The translations under genes were made by a program, and so were the position numbers. From DATEDA01 sp963744255 (GTDB taxonomy: Bacteria > Pseudomonadota > Gammaproteobacteria > Burkholderiales > SG8-39), in assembly GCA_963744255.1 (NCBI GenBank), contig CAVUSZ010000012.1:7579-71578 (forward strand): a stretch of 64,000 nt of DNA. Reading direction: 5' to 3'. Positions 52,757 through 61,861 of this stretch are shown here, piece by piece. The first letter of the stretch is position 1; every line of letters begins with the position of its first letter. The notes under the pieces were generated by a model. That model made no database searches. It was not told the origin of the DNA and worked only from the letters and a program-made list of their open reading frames with translations.

Positions 52757-53848
52757 ATGGCGCTGAAGACCACCCGCGGCGACCGCGGCGCCCCGACGAA
52801 GGGCCGCGGCGCGCCGTCGAACCTGGAAGGCCGGTACGAGGCCTTGAAGCGGGAAGCGGTCGACGACGGCTGGGCGTACGAGGAGGACGACGCGCCGCCG
52901 CCGCTCAAGACAGAGGTTACTCGCGAGACGGCGAAGTCGATCATCGCGCGCAACGACTCGCCCGACTTAGGTTTCGACCAGTCGATCAACCCGTACCGCG
53001 GATGCGAGCACGGGTGTGTTTATTGCTATGCCCGCCCCTCGCACGCCTACCTCGGCCTTTCTCCCGGCCTCGACTTCGAGACGCGAATCTTCGCGAAGGC
53101 GAACGCCGCCGAGCTGCTGCGCAAGGAGCTCGCCGCGCCGCGCTATCGCTGCAGCCCGATCGCGATCGGCGTGAACACCGACGCCTACCAGCCGGCCGAG
53201 CGCGAGCTGCGCATCACGCGCTCGGTGATCGAGGTCCTAACGGAGTGCGAGCATCCGTTCACGCTGATCACCAAGAACGCGCTCATCGAGCGCGACATCG
53301 ACCTGATCGCTCCGGCCGCGGCGAAGCGCCTGACGCGCGCGGCGGTGTCGATCACGAACCTCGATCCCGAGCTCGCGCGCAAGCTCGAGCCGCGCGCTGC
53401 CGCGCCCTATCGGCGGCTGGAAACGGTCCGGCGGCTCGCCGATGCCGGCATCCCGGTGACGGTCATGGTCGCGCCGGTGATCCCGTTCATCACCGACCGC
53501 CACATCGAGGAGATCCTCGAGCGCGCGAAGGAGGCGGGCGCGAGCGGCGCCTGGTACGTGCTGCTCCGGCTGCCGCACGAAGTCGCGCCGCTCTTCAAGG
53601 AATGGCTTGCGACCCACTATCCGCTGAAGGCCGAGCACGTGATGAGCCTCGTGCACCAGATGCGCGAGGGGAAGGACTACGACTCGACGTTCGGCGTGCG
53701 GCAGCGCGGGACCGGCAGCTTCGCGGACCTGATCGAGAAGCGCTTCGAGCTCGCGTGCGAGCGGCTCGGTCTCAACGGCGAGCGCGAGGCGCTCGACACG
53801 ACGCGGTTCCGGCCGCCGCGGGTCGGGCCGCAGATGGATTTGTTCTAG
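52757..53848 (+). CDS. PA0069 family radical SAM protein
   Basis: A 363-residue radical SAM enzyme. Cys83, Cys87 and Cys90 in CEHGCVYC bind the 4Fe-4S cluster; the surrounding SINPYRGCEHGCVYCYARPSH is characteristic of the PA0069/SplB-like family, which is related to spore photoproduct lyase but has no proven substrate. GVNTDAYQPAE and the TITKNALIERD-like segment follow. TAAAAT at 52745-52750 ends six bases before ATG 52757, so the message may be leaderless. It is divergent from the STAS gene. Confidence 0.93.
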   Translation: MALKTTRGDRGAPTKGRGAPSNLEGRYEALKREAVDDGWAYEEDDAPPPLKTEVTRETAKSIIARNDSPDLGFDQSINPYRGCEHGCVYCYARPSHAYLGLSPGLDFETRIFAKANAAELLRKELAAPRYRCSPIAIGVNTDAYQPAERELRITRSVIEVLTECEHPFTLITKNALIERDIDLIAPAAAKRLTRAAVSITNLDPELARKLEPRAAAPYRRLETVRRLADAGIPVTVMVAPVIPFITDRHIEEILERAKEAGASGAWYVLLRLPHEVAPLFKEWLATHYPLKAEHVMSLVHQMREGKDYDSTFGVRQRGTGSFADLIEKRFELACERLGLNGEREALDTTRFRPPRVGPQMDLF

Positions 53849-53932
53849 AGCGTTGGGCCCGTATTCTGGGCGAAGAGGGCCGTTCCTGGTTAGCGCCGCT
53901 GCTCACATCAGGTTTTAGTCGGGTTCCCGCGC

Positions 53933-53971
53933 ACCATGAAATTCCTTCTCGATAAGGTGGAATTTCATGGT
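53933..53971. promoter_or_regulatory. 13-bp perfect inverted repeat before the DUF4143 ATPase
   Basis: ACCATGAAATTCC (53933-53945), 13-base spacer, GGAATTTCATGGT (53959-53971), ending 16 bases before ATG 53988. It is AT-rich in a GC-rich region and probably contains the promoter and an operator, perhaps bound by the ATPase protein itself. Confidence 0.75.
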
Positions 53972-53987
53972 AGGCTGAGCCCTCGAC

Positions 53988-55136
53988 ATGAGCGCCTTGA
54001 TCAAACGTCCCGCGGTCGAAGCGGGACTGCGCGCCGCCCTCGCCCGCAGCAGGGCGGTCGCACTGATCGGCCCGCGCCAGATCGGAAAGACCACGCTCGC
54101 GAGGGCGCTGCTTGCAGCGGCTTCGACCAACTACTTCGACCTCGAGGACCCGCGTGATCTCGAACGGCTCGACGAGCCGATGACCGCGCTCGAACCGCTG
54201 CAGGGCCTGGTGGTCATCGACGAAGTGCAGCGCCGGCCGGAGCTCTTCCCGGTGCTGCGAGTGCTCATTGACCGCGAGCGCCGGGCGGGCCAGTACCTCA
54301 TCCTCGGCAGCGCCTCGCCGGGGCTCCTTCGGCAGTCGAGCGAGTCGCTCGCCGGACGCCTGGAGATCATCGAGCTCCACGGCCTGTCGCTCTCGGAGGT
54401 GGGCGTCTCGGCGCTCGATGCGCTGTGGTCGCGCGGCGGCTTCCCGCTCTCGTTCGTCGCCAACAGCGACGCGACGAGTCTTGCCTGGCGCGAAGGCTTC
54501 ATCCGCCTGACGCTCGAGCGGGACCTACCCTCGCTCGGCATGGGCGCATCGCCGACCGCCATGCGCCGCTTCTGGTCGATGCTGGCGCACTACCACGGAC
54601 AGATCTGGAATGCGGCGGATCCCGCGCGCTCGCTCGGAGTTTCCGAGAGCACCGTACGCCGTTATCTAGACTTTCTGACCGACGCCTACCTCGTCCGCCA
54701 ATTGCAGCCGTGGCACGAGAATATCGGAAAGCGGCAGGTCAAAGCGCCCAAAGTCTACGTGCGAGATAGCGGTCTCCTGCATGCGCTGCTGAGGCTCGGG
54801 AGCCCGGTTGAAGTGATGGCACACCCGAAGGCCGGCGCATCGTGGGAGGGGTTCCTTCTGGAACAGGTGCTGCATCACGCCCGCCCGGACGAGGCGTACT
54901 TCTGGGCGACGCACCAAGGCGCCGAGCTCGACCTGCTCATGTTCAAGCACGGCCGCCGGGTCGGTGTGGAGCTCAAGCGCGCCGATGCGCCCAAGCTCAC
55001 GGCTTCCATGCGAATCGCGATGGCGGATCTGGGTCTCGATCGGCTGTTGGTGATCTACCCGGGCAAGAAGCCTTACAGCCTCGCGCCGGGCGTCGATGTC
55101 GTCCCGGCCGCAACGGTTGCGGCGTTCGTCGCCTGA
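53988..55136 (+). CDS. AAA ATPase with DUF4143 domain
   Basis: A 382-residue protein: Walker A GPRQIGKTTLA (28-38), Walker B LVVIDEVQRRPELF, sensor LGSASPGLL, then a winged-helix segment (SLGVSESTVRRYLDFL) and the DUF4143 nuclease-like fold with the acidic GAELDLLMF and a later VELKRADAPK, which resembles the D-ExK core of PD-(D/E)XK nucleases. These genes are widespread and mobile, and are suspected of roles in toxin-antitoxin-like or defence behaviour, but their job is unknown. The gene is isolated with its own palindromic control site. Confidence 0.9.
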   Translation: MSALIKRPAVEAGLRAALARSRAVALIGPRQIGKTTLARALLAAASTNYFDLEDPRDLERLDEPMTALEPLQGLVVIDEVQRRPELFPVLRVLIDRERRAGQYLILGSASPGLLRQSSESLAGRLEIIELHGLSLSEVGVSALDALWSRGGFPLSFVANSDATSLAWREGFIRLTLERDLPSLGMGASPTAMRRFWSMLAHYHGQIWNAADPARSLGVSESTVRRYLDFLTDAYLVRQLQPWHENIGKRQVKAPKVYVRDSGLLHALLRLGSPVEVMAHPKAGASWEGFLLEQVLHHARPDEAYFWATHQGAELDLLMFKHGRRVGVELKRADAPKLTASMRIAMADLGLDRLLVIYPGKKPYSLAPGVDVVPAATVAAFVA

Positions 55137-55316
55137 CCTTCGTCGAAGGGTGGGCTCGCTTCACGCCGGGTGCCGGCACTGGAGGAGTGAGCCAGCGGGC
55201 CGGCGAGACTTCTCACGTCCTCCCCGCGTCAGCCGGCGCCAGATCTGCCGGAGGCACTGCGCGGCTGCCACTGGGCAGTAGTGCCAGCGGGACGGAAGCC
55301 CAGCCGGGTCCGAGCG

Positions 55317-55589
55317 TCAAGCCGCCCGCGAGCCCGCGCGCTCCGTGCCCCCGCTGGTACGCCGGCGGCGCACGGCCCTGACCTCCATCCGCAGATTCGC
55401 GTGCCTCTGAAGGTGACTAAGCACGGCGAACAGATTCTGCGCCTGCGGATTTCCGTTCGGTCCGAACATCCGCATCAGGCTCTTCGTTGCTATGCCGGTC
55501 GCCGCGCCGAGTGCCTCGAAGCCCACCGTCCCGTTGACGTAGTCGCGCAGAATCGCCTTGCCGGTCGCTATGTCCCCCGCCAGGAGCAT
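55317..55589 (-). pseudogene. Remnant of an HTH antitoxin-like regulator
   Basis: The frame encodes LLAGDIATGKAILRDYVNGTVGFEALGAATGIATKSLMRMFGP-type sequence, the helix-turn-helix half of small HigA-like regulators (ALGAATGIATKSLMRMFG). An in-frame TAG lies seven codons upstream of the only ATG (55589), so the ~30 N-terminal residues usual in this family are missing, and no toxin gene is present. The DNA upstream already belongs to the Bug gene leader. It appears to be the leftover of a deleted toxin-antitoxin pair. Confidence 0.65.
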
Positions 55590-55660
55590 CCAGGCCCGCC
55601 TGCGCCGCTACAATGAACCGAACACCGCCCCAGAGCACCATGAACCCGAGGAGGATGACG

Positions 55661-56635
55661 ATGCGTCCACCGCTCACGTCGATCGCAGTCGTCGCCGCGA
55701 TGTTGGTCGCCGCGCCGTGCACCGCTCAGGACGCCGCGAGCTATCCCACCCGGCCGGTGACGTTCGTCGTCCCGTTCGCGCCAGGCGGTCCCACCGACAC
55801 GCTCGGGCGCCTGCTCACTCAAAAGCTGGGCGAGCGTCTGGGCAAACCGTTCATCGTCGAGAACCGGCCGGGTGCCGGCGGCAATACCGGGTCCGCCCAG
55901 GTCGCGCGCGCCGCGCCCAACGGCTACACGCTCGTGCTCGGCACGGTGTCCACGCACGGGATCAACCCGTCCCTGTACAAGAACATGCCGTACGACCACA
56001 AGAAGGACTTCGCCCCCGTCTCGCAGATCTCGCTCGTGCCGAACATGCTGGTGGTGAACCCGAAGCTGCCGGTCAATTCGGTTCCCGAGCTAGTCGCGTA
56101 TCTGAAGGAGAACCCCGGCAAGGTGTTCTACGCGACGCCGGGCTCCGGCACGTCGATCCACCTCGCCTCCGAGCTCCTCAAGATGATGACCGGCACCGAG
56201 ATGACGCACGTCCCTTACAAGGGCAGCGCGCCCGCCATGCAGGACGTCATCTCGGGCCAGGTGCAGCTGATGTTCGACAACACGGTCACCGCCTGGCCGC
56301 ACGTGCGCGCGGGCAACGTGCGGGCGATCGGCGTATCTTCACCGACCCGGCTCAAGATCGCGCCCGACGTTCCCGCGATCGCCGAGTTCCTGCCCGGGTT
56401 CTCGGCGAGCGCGTGGCACGGCGTGCTCGCGCCGGCCGGTACGCCGCCCGCGATCGTCGACAAGCTGTCGCTCGAGATCCAGCAGATCATGAAGGATCCG
56501 GACATGGTCGCCCAGATGGCCAAGTTCGAGATCATCCCGGTGGGGAACACGCCGGCGGAGTTCGCGGCCTTCATCGCGGAAGAGACCGACCGCTGGGCCG
56601 CGGTGGTTGCGCGGCTCAACCTGAAAGTCGAGTGA
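55661..56635 (+). CDS. Tripartite tricarboxylate transporter-type binding protein (Bug family)
   Basis: A 324-residue periplasmic protein with a signal peptide (about residues 1-23, cleavage near CTAQDA). The mature start SYPTRPVTFVVPFAPGGPTDTLGRLL, then VENRPGAGGNTGSAQVARA and HVPYKGSAPAMQDVISGQV, are textbook Bug features; Asp in PGGPTD lines the carboxylate site. ATG 55661 follows GAGGAGG by six bases; earlier ATGs at 55640 and 55655 are less well placed. It is an orphan, without tctA/B, next to a DUF4965 gene, as is common for Burkholderiales Bug proteins. Confidence 0.93.
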   Translation: MRPPLTSIAVVAAMLVAAPCTAQDAASYPTRPVTFVVPFAPGGPTDTLGRLLTQKLGERLGKPFIVENRPGAGGNTGSAQVARAAPNGYTLVLGTVSTHGINPSLYKNMPYDHKKDFAPVSQISLVPNMLVVNPKLPVNSVPELVAYLKENPGKVFYATPGSGTSIHLASELLKMMTGTEMTHVPYKGSAPAMQDVISGQVQLMFDNTVTAWPHVRAGNVRAIGVSSPTRLKIAPDVPAIAEFLPGFSASAWHGVLAPAGTPPAIVDKLSLEIQQIMKDPDMVAQMAKFEIIPVGNTPAEFAAFIAEETDRWAAVVARLNLKVE

Positions 56636-56669
56636 CTGCGGTGGCAGCGAGCCGCATCGGGAGCCCGGC

Positions 56670-58685
56670 ATGAAGCCCGCGTTCCGTCCGCCGGCCGTCC
56701 CGCTGGTCACGATCGATCCGTACACGAGCTGCTGGGCGTTCGCCGATCGGCTCTACGATGACTGGCCGCGCCACTGGACCGGCACGCAGTTCGCGCTGTT
56801 CGGCGCAGTGCGGGTGGACGGCCAGGCGCTGCGGTTCATGGGCGGGGCGGAAGCGCTCGCCGAGAGCGTGCGGCAGACCGCGCTCGAGGTGCAGCCCACG
56901 CGGACGATCTATCGCTTCGAGGCGGGGCCGGTCGACCTGGAGGTCGGCTTCATGAGCCCGCTGCTCGCCGACGATCTCGAACTCCTCTCGCGCCCGGCGA
57001 GCTATGTCTGGTTCCGCACCCGGTCGCGCGACGGCGCGCCGCACGAGGTCGCGCTCTACCTCGACATGACCTCGCAATGGGCGGTCAACGTGCCGCACCA
57101 GAAGGTGCTCTGGGACCGGCGGGAGGCGGGCGACCTCCTGCTGCTCGGCTTTCGCTCCGAGGACCAGCCGGTCCTGCAGAAGGCGGGCGACGATCTGCGC
57201 ATCGACTGGGGAACGGCGTTCCTTGCCGTGCCGCGGGGTGCCGAGGCGATCGTCGGCGACATCGACTATTGCCGCGACTCTTTCATCCGGCGCGGCGTGC
57301 TCAGCGACGAGCACCTGCTGCCGATGCCGCGCAAGTCCACTTACTGGGGCGAGCCGGTGCTCGCGGTCAAGGTCGACCTCGGCTGCGAGGCGGGCCGCGA
57401 CGGCGAGGGACTCGCGCTCATCGGCTATGACGACGAGTACGCGGTGGAGTATTTCGGTAAGCCATTGCGAGCCTGGTGGCGCCGGCATCCGGACGCATCG
57501 CCGGAACGGATGCTGAACGAGGCGTATGCCGATTTCTCCGCCGTGCTCGCCCGCTGCCGGGCCTTCGACGCTCATCTCGTCGCGGAGGCCGAGCGCGTCG
57601 GCGGCGCCGAGTACGCCTGCCTCGTCGCGCTCGCCTATCGCCAGGCGATCGCCGCCTGCAAGCTCGTCGCCGCGCCCGACGGCCGCGCCTTCTTCTTCTC
57701 GAAGGAGAACTTCAGCAACGCCTGCATGGGCACCGTCGACGTCAACTACAAGTCGGCGCCGCTCTTCCTCTACGCCAATCCCGCGCTGATGAAGGGGATG
57801 CTCGACCCGATCTTCGACTATTGCCGGAGCGACTCGTGGCCGTTCCCGTTCCCGGCGCACGATCTCGGCGTGTATCCGAAGGCGAACGGCCAGGCCTACC
57901 GCAACTTCCATCTGCCGAATTCCACCGATCCGCTCGCGGCGCAGATGCCGGTCGAGGAGTGCGGCAACATGCTCATCCTGACGACCGCGGTCTGCCTGCG
58001 CGAAGGGCACGCCGGGTACGCCGTGCCGAACTGGGACCTGCTCACGCAGTGGACCGACTACCTCGTCGAGCACGGTCTCGATCCGGAGGCGCAGCTCGTC
58101 ACCGACGACTTCACCGGCATGATGGCGCACAGCGTCAACCTGTCGGCCAAGGCCGTGGTCGCGATCGCCTGCTATGCGAGGCTCGCCCGGATGCGGGGGC
58201 TCGACGAGGCTGCGTCGCGCTACCGGGGTGTCGCCGAGGAGTACGCGACGAGGTGGCAGCGGATGGCCGACGACGGGGATCACTACCGGCTCGCGTTCGA
58301 CCGGCCGGGCTCGTGGAGCCAGAAGTACAACCTCGCGTGGGACACCGTCTTTGGGCTCGAGCTCTTTCCACCGGAGGTCGTCCGCAAGGAGCTCGCGTTC
58401 TACGCCCGGCAACGGCTTGCCTACGGCGCGCCGCTCGACAGCCGCAGCCTGGCGGCCAAACCCGAGTGGGCGATCTGGGTGGCGACGATGGCGGAGTCGA
58501 AAGCGGCGTTCGAGGACTTTCTCGCGCCGATCTACCGTTACGTCTGCGAGACGCCGAACCGCGTGCCGATCGCGGACATCTACCTCGCCCATACCGGGCG
58601 ACGGCGGGCGAATCAGGCGCGGTCGGTGGTCGGTGGGTTTTTCATGAAACTCCTGGCAGACCAGCTTGCGCGAGCGGGCGCTTGA
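56670..58685 (+). CDS. DUF4965/DUF1793 glutaminase-like protein
   Basis: A 671-residue protein with the DUF5127-DUF4965-DUF1793 arrangement known from fungal glutaminase A and related (alpha/alpha)6-barrel proteins. Hallmarks include PYTSCWAFADRLYDDWPRHWTG near the N-terminus, KENFSNACMGTVDVNYKSAPLFL (about 350) and MPVEECGNMLILT (about 428), the last with a likely catalytic acid pair. There is no signal peptide, so it may be cytoplasmic. These genes are common in fungi and Bacteroidetes and less so in betaproteobacteria. It lies 34 bp after the Bug gene and may share its transcript; the physiological substrate is unknown. Confidence 0.85.
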   Translation: MKPAFRPPAVPLVTIDPYTSCWAFADRLYDDWPRHWTGTQFALFGAVRVDGQALRFMGGAEALAESVRQTALEVQPTRTIYRFEAGPVDLEVGFMSPLLADDLELLSRPASYVWFRTRSRDGAPHEVALYLDMTSQWAVNVPHQKVLWDRREAGDLLLLGFRSEDQPVLQKAGDDLRIDWGTAFLAVPRGAEAIVGDIDYCRDSFIRRGVLSDEHLLPMPRKSTYWGEPVLAVKVDLGCEAGRDGEGLALIGYDDEYAVEYFGKPLRAWWRRHPDASPERMLNEAYADFSAVLARCRAFDAHLVAEAERVGGAEYACLVALAYRQAIAACKLVAAPDGRAFFFSKENFSNACMGTVDVNYKSAPLFLYANPALMKGMLDPIFDYCRSDSWPFPFPAHDLGVYPKANGQAYRNFHLPNSTDPLAAQMPVEECGNMLILTTAVCLREGHAGYAVPNWDLLTQWTDYLVEHGLDPEAQLVTDDFTGMMAHSVNLSAKAVVAIACYARLARMRGLDEAASRYRGVAEEYATRWQRMADDGDHYRLAFDRPGSWSQKYNLAWDTVFGLELFPPEVVRKELAFYARQRLAYGAPLDSRSLAAKPEWAIWVATMAESKAAFEDFLAPIYRYVCETPNRVPIADIYLAHTGRRRANQARSVVGGFFMKLLADQLARAGA

Positions 58686-58875
58686 CTGTCGGAGCTGGCT
58701 GACCGGGGGAGGGGCGGCGCTGAGTTCCGGCGACGGGCTTGAAGTCGAGAGTATGCAGTTGCGCCGCCCGTTTTCTCCGTGGTCGCCGTGAGCTTAACCG
58801 CAGACCGTGGCGGTCACCGGTCGACGCAAAGGTTCCGTGCGCTGGGTGGATCCAACTGGCATTCAGCCAGCCAGT

Positions 58876-59838
58876 TCATTGAGCGTTCGCCCCCTCCGGA
58901 GCGGGTGCGTAAGCGGAATAGAAGAGATCCAGTATCCGCATCGCTTCGGCGAGCAGCGCATCGTCGCTCCGGGATTTCTCCTTGATTCCCCTGAGCATGG
59001 TCTCCAGGCCCTTGGCGTCCGCGACCGGAATGCCGCCCACGTCGAGAAAGTGCACCGCGGCGCCGATTTTCACGAGCGCCGGATCGTCCTCGAGACCGAA
59101 GGTCGCCCGCAGGACTTCGAACGTCACCCGGCTGCTCGTATGCGTGAACTCCGCGCCGTCGAAATCGAAGCCTATGGCGTTGCGCGGACGATCGCGCGGA
59201 CGATCGATCCATACGAACCGGGCGTCCCGATCGACGAATCGCTTGATGAGCCAGGCGCTGGCGAGGCGGTCCACCCAGAGATCCCTGCGGGTTGCCCACA
59301 CCCGCCGTCGATACTTCGCGGCGTTGACCGGCCGAACCTGCTTCCTGGAAGGGTGCGGCTCCCCGGACGAATACGCTTGCTGAAAGTCCCGTGCTAGGCC
59401 GGAGAGCGCGTCCTCGGCCTGGCGTTTGGCCTGACCCGGAAAGAAATCGATCTCTGCCATCCTGTCGAACGAGCGCTGCAGCCGCTGCGTCATCGTTTGC
59501 GCCTTGCGGCGACCCAGGCGCCGTATCGAAGCCCGCGCTTCTCTGATCGCAGCGACCAGCGTGCCGTACTCTTCGCTGCGATCGAACAGCTTGCGGAGCT
59601 GGGTGCGATGCTCGTCTTTCGCGAGCCGCAACTCGGCGGTCATCGCGAACCCCCCGACGGACTTGACCTCCGATTCCATCTCCGCCAGGACGGCGGCGCG
59701 CGCCGACCCCGTCGGCAGGACGTACACACCGTCCCGCAGCACCGCGCAGCCGCTTTCCTTCAGCGCCCGCCAGACCCGCATCCGCACCGTCGAATCGCGG
59801 GTCGGGAGGCTGAGAATGAGCGTATCGAGTACTGTCAT
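58876..59838 (-). CDS. chrB: Chromate resistance regulator ChrB
   Basis: A 320-residue ChrB protein: an N-terminal PaaX-like winged-helix part (LILSLPTRDSTVRMRVWRALKESG, LPTGSA) and a C-terminal ChrB_C domain from about residue 180 (RRDLWVDRLASAWLIKRFVDRDARF, TFEVLRATFGL). In known chr operons ChrB senses chromate and regulates chrA. The start ATG 59838 has an 8-bp palindrome GTTATAAC (59841-59848) immediately upstream in an AT-rich patch, a possible operator. It is divergent from the lipoprotein operon, which contains a second ChrB_C protein. Confidence 0.92.
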   Translation of the reverse strand: MTVLDTLILSLPTRDSTVRMRVWRALKESGCAVLRDGVYVLPTGSARAAVLAEMESEVKSVGGFAMTAELRLAKDEHRTQLRKLFDRSEEYGTLVAAIREARASIRRLGRRKAQTMTQRLQRSFDRMAEIDFFPGQAKRQAEDALSGLARDFQQAYSSGEPHPSRKQVRPVNAAKYRRRVWATRRDLWVDRLASAWLIKRFVDRDARFVWIDRPRDRPRNAIGFDFDGAEFTHTSSRVTFEVLRATFGLEDDPALVKIGAAVHFLDVGGIPVADAKGLETMLRGIKEKSRSDDALLAEAMRILDLFYSAYAPAPEGANAQ

Positions 59839-59884
59839 TCGTTATAACTATCACAAGTCCGTTGCAGTCACAACAAAAAACAGC

Positions 59885-59913
59885 TTGACACGGAACTGCC
59901 CGCGACGTAGGCT
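59885..59913 (+). promoter_or_regulatory. Promoter of the lipoprotein-OCD-rhodanese operon
   Basis: TTGACA (59885-59890, perfect -35), 17-base spacer and TAGGCT (59908-59913). It faces the lipoprotein gene, leaving a leader of about 125 bases, and overlaps the region upstream of chrB, so one regulator could control both directions. Confidence 0.65.
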
Positions 59914-60045
59914 GGCGCCCAACGTAGCGCGCTGGCGGATGGCAGTAGCCGCCGCGCCCTAGCCGGGTTTTTCGCAGACACCCGGTCCATAAGGACGTTT
60001 CCGTCTCAAGCGCTGCTCCAGTTTCCCTGCGGGGAAGGAGCGCTT

Positions 60046-60789
60046 ATGTGGAACGGAAACGCAGTCGCGGTCGGCGGATTCCTGCTGGCCACCACCTCAG
60101 TCCTGCTCGCAGGATGCGATGTCGGTGCCACGCCCCGGAACAAGGCGGCGTACGCATTGCCTCAATTCGAGCTCCCAAACGCGCGGTATCGAATCGACCC
60201 GGAGCGGGGCCGGGTCTGGCTTCTCGCGCGTGAAGGCGCATTTGTTTATGACCTCTCGCGACCGGAGAGGGTGTCGGTGCGGCTTCCCGGCTGGTTGTCG
60301 GTGGACGCTCCTTACAGCTGCCCGTCGGATCTGGCGCTCGGGCCCAAGGGAGAAGTGCTGATCACGAGCAACACCGTGCCGACAATCTGGCGGATCGATC
60401 CGGAGAGCTTCGCCGTGACCGTGCATCCGCTCCTGCTCGACGCCGACACCAGCAAAGATGTCGGCTTCTCGGCGCTCGCCTACTCAGCGCAGCATGGAGC
60501 GTTCATCGCGGCGAGCTACATCCATGGCTCGCTCTGGAGAATCGACCCGCTGCTCGAGCGGGCGCAGAAGATTTCGCTCTCCGCGCCGATACGAGAAGCG
60601 TGTGGGGTCGCCGTACGCCCGCGCAAGTCGCAGCCGGCGCTCAGCCAGATGGCCGACTTGTGCGTGCACACGCCCCGCGGCGGCTGGTCCGTCATCCTCG
60701 CGCCGGACTGGCGCTCCGCTAAGGTGAGCGCGGCGCCGTGCACCGATCGTCCCTGGCCGTTGGACGCTGTCTGGCTGAAAGGGAGGTGA
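60046..60789 (+). CDS. Lipoprotein of unknown function, propeller-like
   Basis: A 247-residue lipoprotein: signal LLATTSVLLAGC with the lipidated Cys24, then repeating strand patterns (RYRIDPERGRVWLLAREGAFVYDL, TIWRIDPESFAVTVHPL, GSLWRIDPLLERAQ) typical of short beta-propeller or NHL-like proteins. I know no named family. It has a GGAAGGAG ribosome site and is followed four bases later by the cyclodeaminase-like gene, so it belongs to the chromate-type locus. It may act as an envelope sensor or binding protein. GC and codon use look slightly more relaxed than in the core genes. Confidence 0.72.
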   Translation: MWNGNAVAVGGFLLATTSVLLAGCDVGATPRNKAAYALPQFELPNARYRIDPERGRVWLLAREGAFVYDLSRPERVSVRLPGWLSVDAPYSCPSDLALGPKGEVLITSNTVPTIWRIDPESFAVTVHPLLLDADTSKDVGFSALAYSAQHGAFIAASYIHGSLWRIDPLLERAQKISLSAPIREACGVAVRPRKSQPALSQMADLCVHTPRGGWSVILAPDWRSAKVSAAPCTDRPWPLDAVWLKGR

Positions 60790-60792
60790 CCC

Positions 60793-61803
60793 GTGGAACG
60801 AAAGGGGACGTTGCTTCTGTCGGCCGGCGACGTCGCGCGCCTGCTCACGCCGGACGCCTGCATCGCCGCGGTCGAAGACGCGTTCCGTCAGCACGCGCTC
60901 GGAAAGACCCCGCCGCCGGGCATTCTCAGCCTGCATGCGGAAGAAGGGAGTTTTCACGTCAAGGCGGCGCTGCTTACGGCAGACCGACCGTACTTCGCGG
61001 CGAAGCTCAATGCGAACTTTCCGTACAACCGCACACGCCACGGCCTCCCCACGATCCAGGGTGTTGTGGTTCTGTTCGATGCCGCCAGCGGCGCGCCGCT
61101 CGCCGTGCTGGACTCGATCGCGATTACTGCGCTGCGCACCGCGGCTGCGACAGCTGTTGCGGCGAAATATCTGGCTCCCGAGCGATGCGAAGCGGCGTTG
61201 ATCTGCGGCTGCGGTGCCCAGGCGGCGGCGCAGCTGCGCGCATTGAGGCGGGTACGCGCGCCTGCGCGCGTGTATGCCTATGACCAGGATGGCGCAAGGT
61301 CTGCGGCATTCGCGGCCGCTCTCGGCGAGGAGTTGACGATACCGATCACTCCCGTTTCCGATCTGCAGCGGGCTGCCGCTGCAAGCGACATCGTCGTCAC
61401 GTGCACAACGGCGCGCCGCTATTTCCTGACACGCGAAATGGTCCGCGCGGGGGCGTTCGTTGCGGCGGTCGGCGCCGACAATGAGAACAAGCAGGAGATC
61501 GATCCGTATTTGCTTGCTCACGCGACGGTCGTTACTGATCTCACCGAGCAAGCGTGCGCGATCGGCGATCTGCACCATGCAATTGCCGCGGGCGTCATGT
61601 CCCGCGATGCTGTGCACGCCGAGCTCGGTGAAATTCTAGCCGGCAGCAAGCGCGCGCGCACACGCGTCGACGAGATCATAGTGTTCGATTCAACGGGTAC
61701 CGGCCTCCAGGACGTTGCCGCCGCGGTTGCGACATACCGGCGAGCGATCGAGGAAGGGGTAGGCAGTGAAATTCTCTTCAACAGTCTCACCGAAGGTAAC
61801 TAG
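60793..61803 (+). CDS. Ornithine cyclodeaminase / mu-crystallin family protein
   Basis: A 336-residue NAD(P)-binding protein. N-terminal LTPDACIAAVEDAFRQHALG, the KLNANFPYNR segment, the TALRTAAATAVAAKYLAPE run and the Rossmann ICGCGAQAAAQL (about 136-147) match the OCD/alanine dehydrogenase/mu-crystallin family. The usual GxGxQA motif has Cys (GCGAQA). Members act as cyclodeaminases, imine reductases or ketimine reductases; the substrate is open. The start is GTG 60793. Its place between a lipoprotein and a rhodanese-ChrB protein is unusual. Confidence 0.88.
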   Translation: MERKGTLLLSAGDVARLLTPDACIAAVEDAFRQHALGKTPPPGILSLHAEEGSFHVKAALLTADRPYFAAKLNANFPYNRTRHGLPTIQGVVVLFDAASGAPLAVLDSIAITALRTAAATAVAAKYLAPERCEAALICGCGAQAAAQLRALRRVRAPARVYAYDQDGARSAAFAAALGEELTIPITPVSDLQRAAAASDIVVTCTTARRYFLTREMVRAGAFVAAVGADNENKQEIDPYLLAHATVVTDLTEQACAIGDLHHAIAAGVMSRDAVHAELGEILAGSKRARTRVDEIIVFDSTGTGLQDVAAAVATYRRAIEEGVGSEILFNSLTEGN

Positions 61804-61861
61804 CCATGCAGTACGAATTTTCCCTTGATCGAGCTGCAACCATGAGAGAGAGGATCGCAAC

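Noticed and set aside
56616..58592. 658-codon reverse open frame opposite the DUF4965 gene
   Set aside because: Antisense shadow rich in Arg, Val and Glu; the forward product has clear family motifs.
59841..59873. Leaderless promoter for chrB
   Set aside because: TTGTGA-17-TAGTTA fits the spacing but the -10 match is poor, and the better TATAAC lies only three bases from ATG, so no confident promoter call is made.
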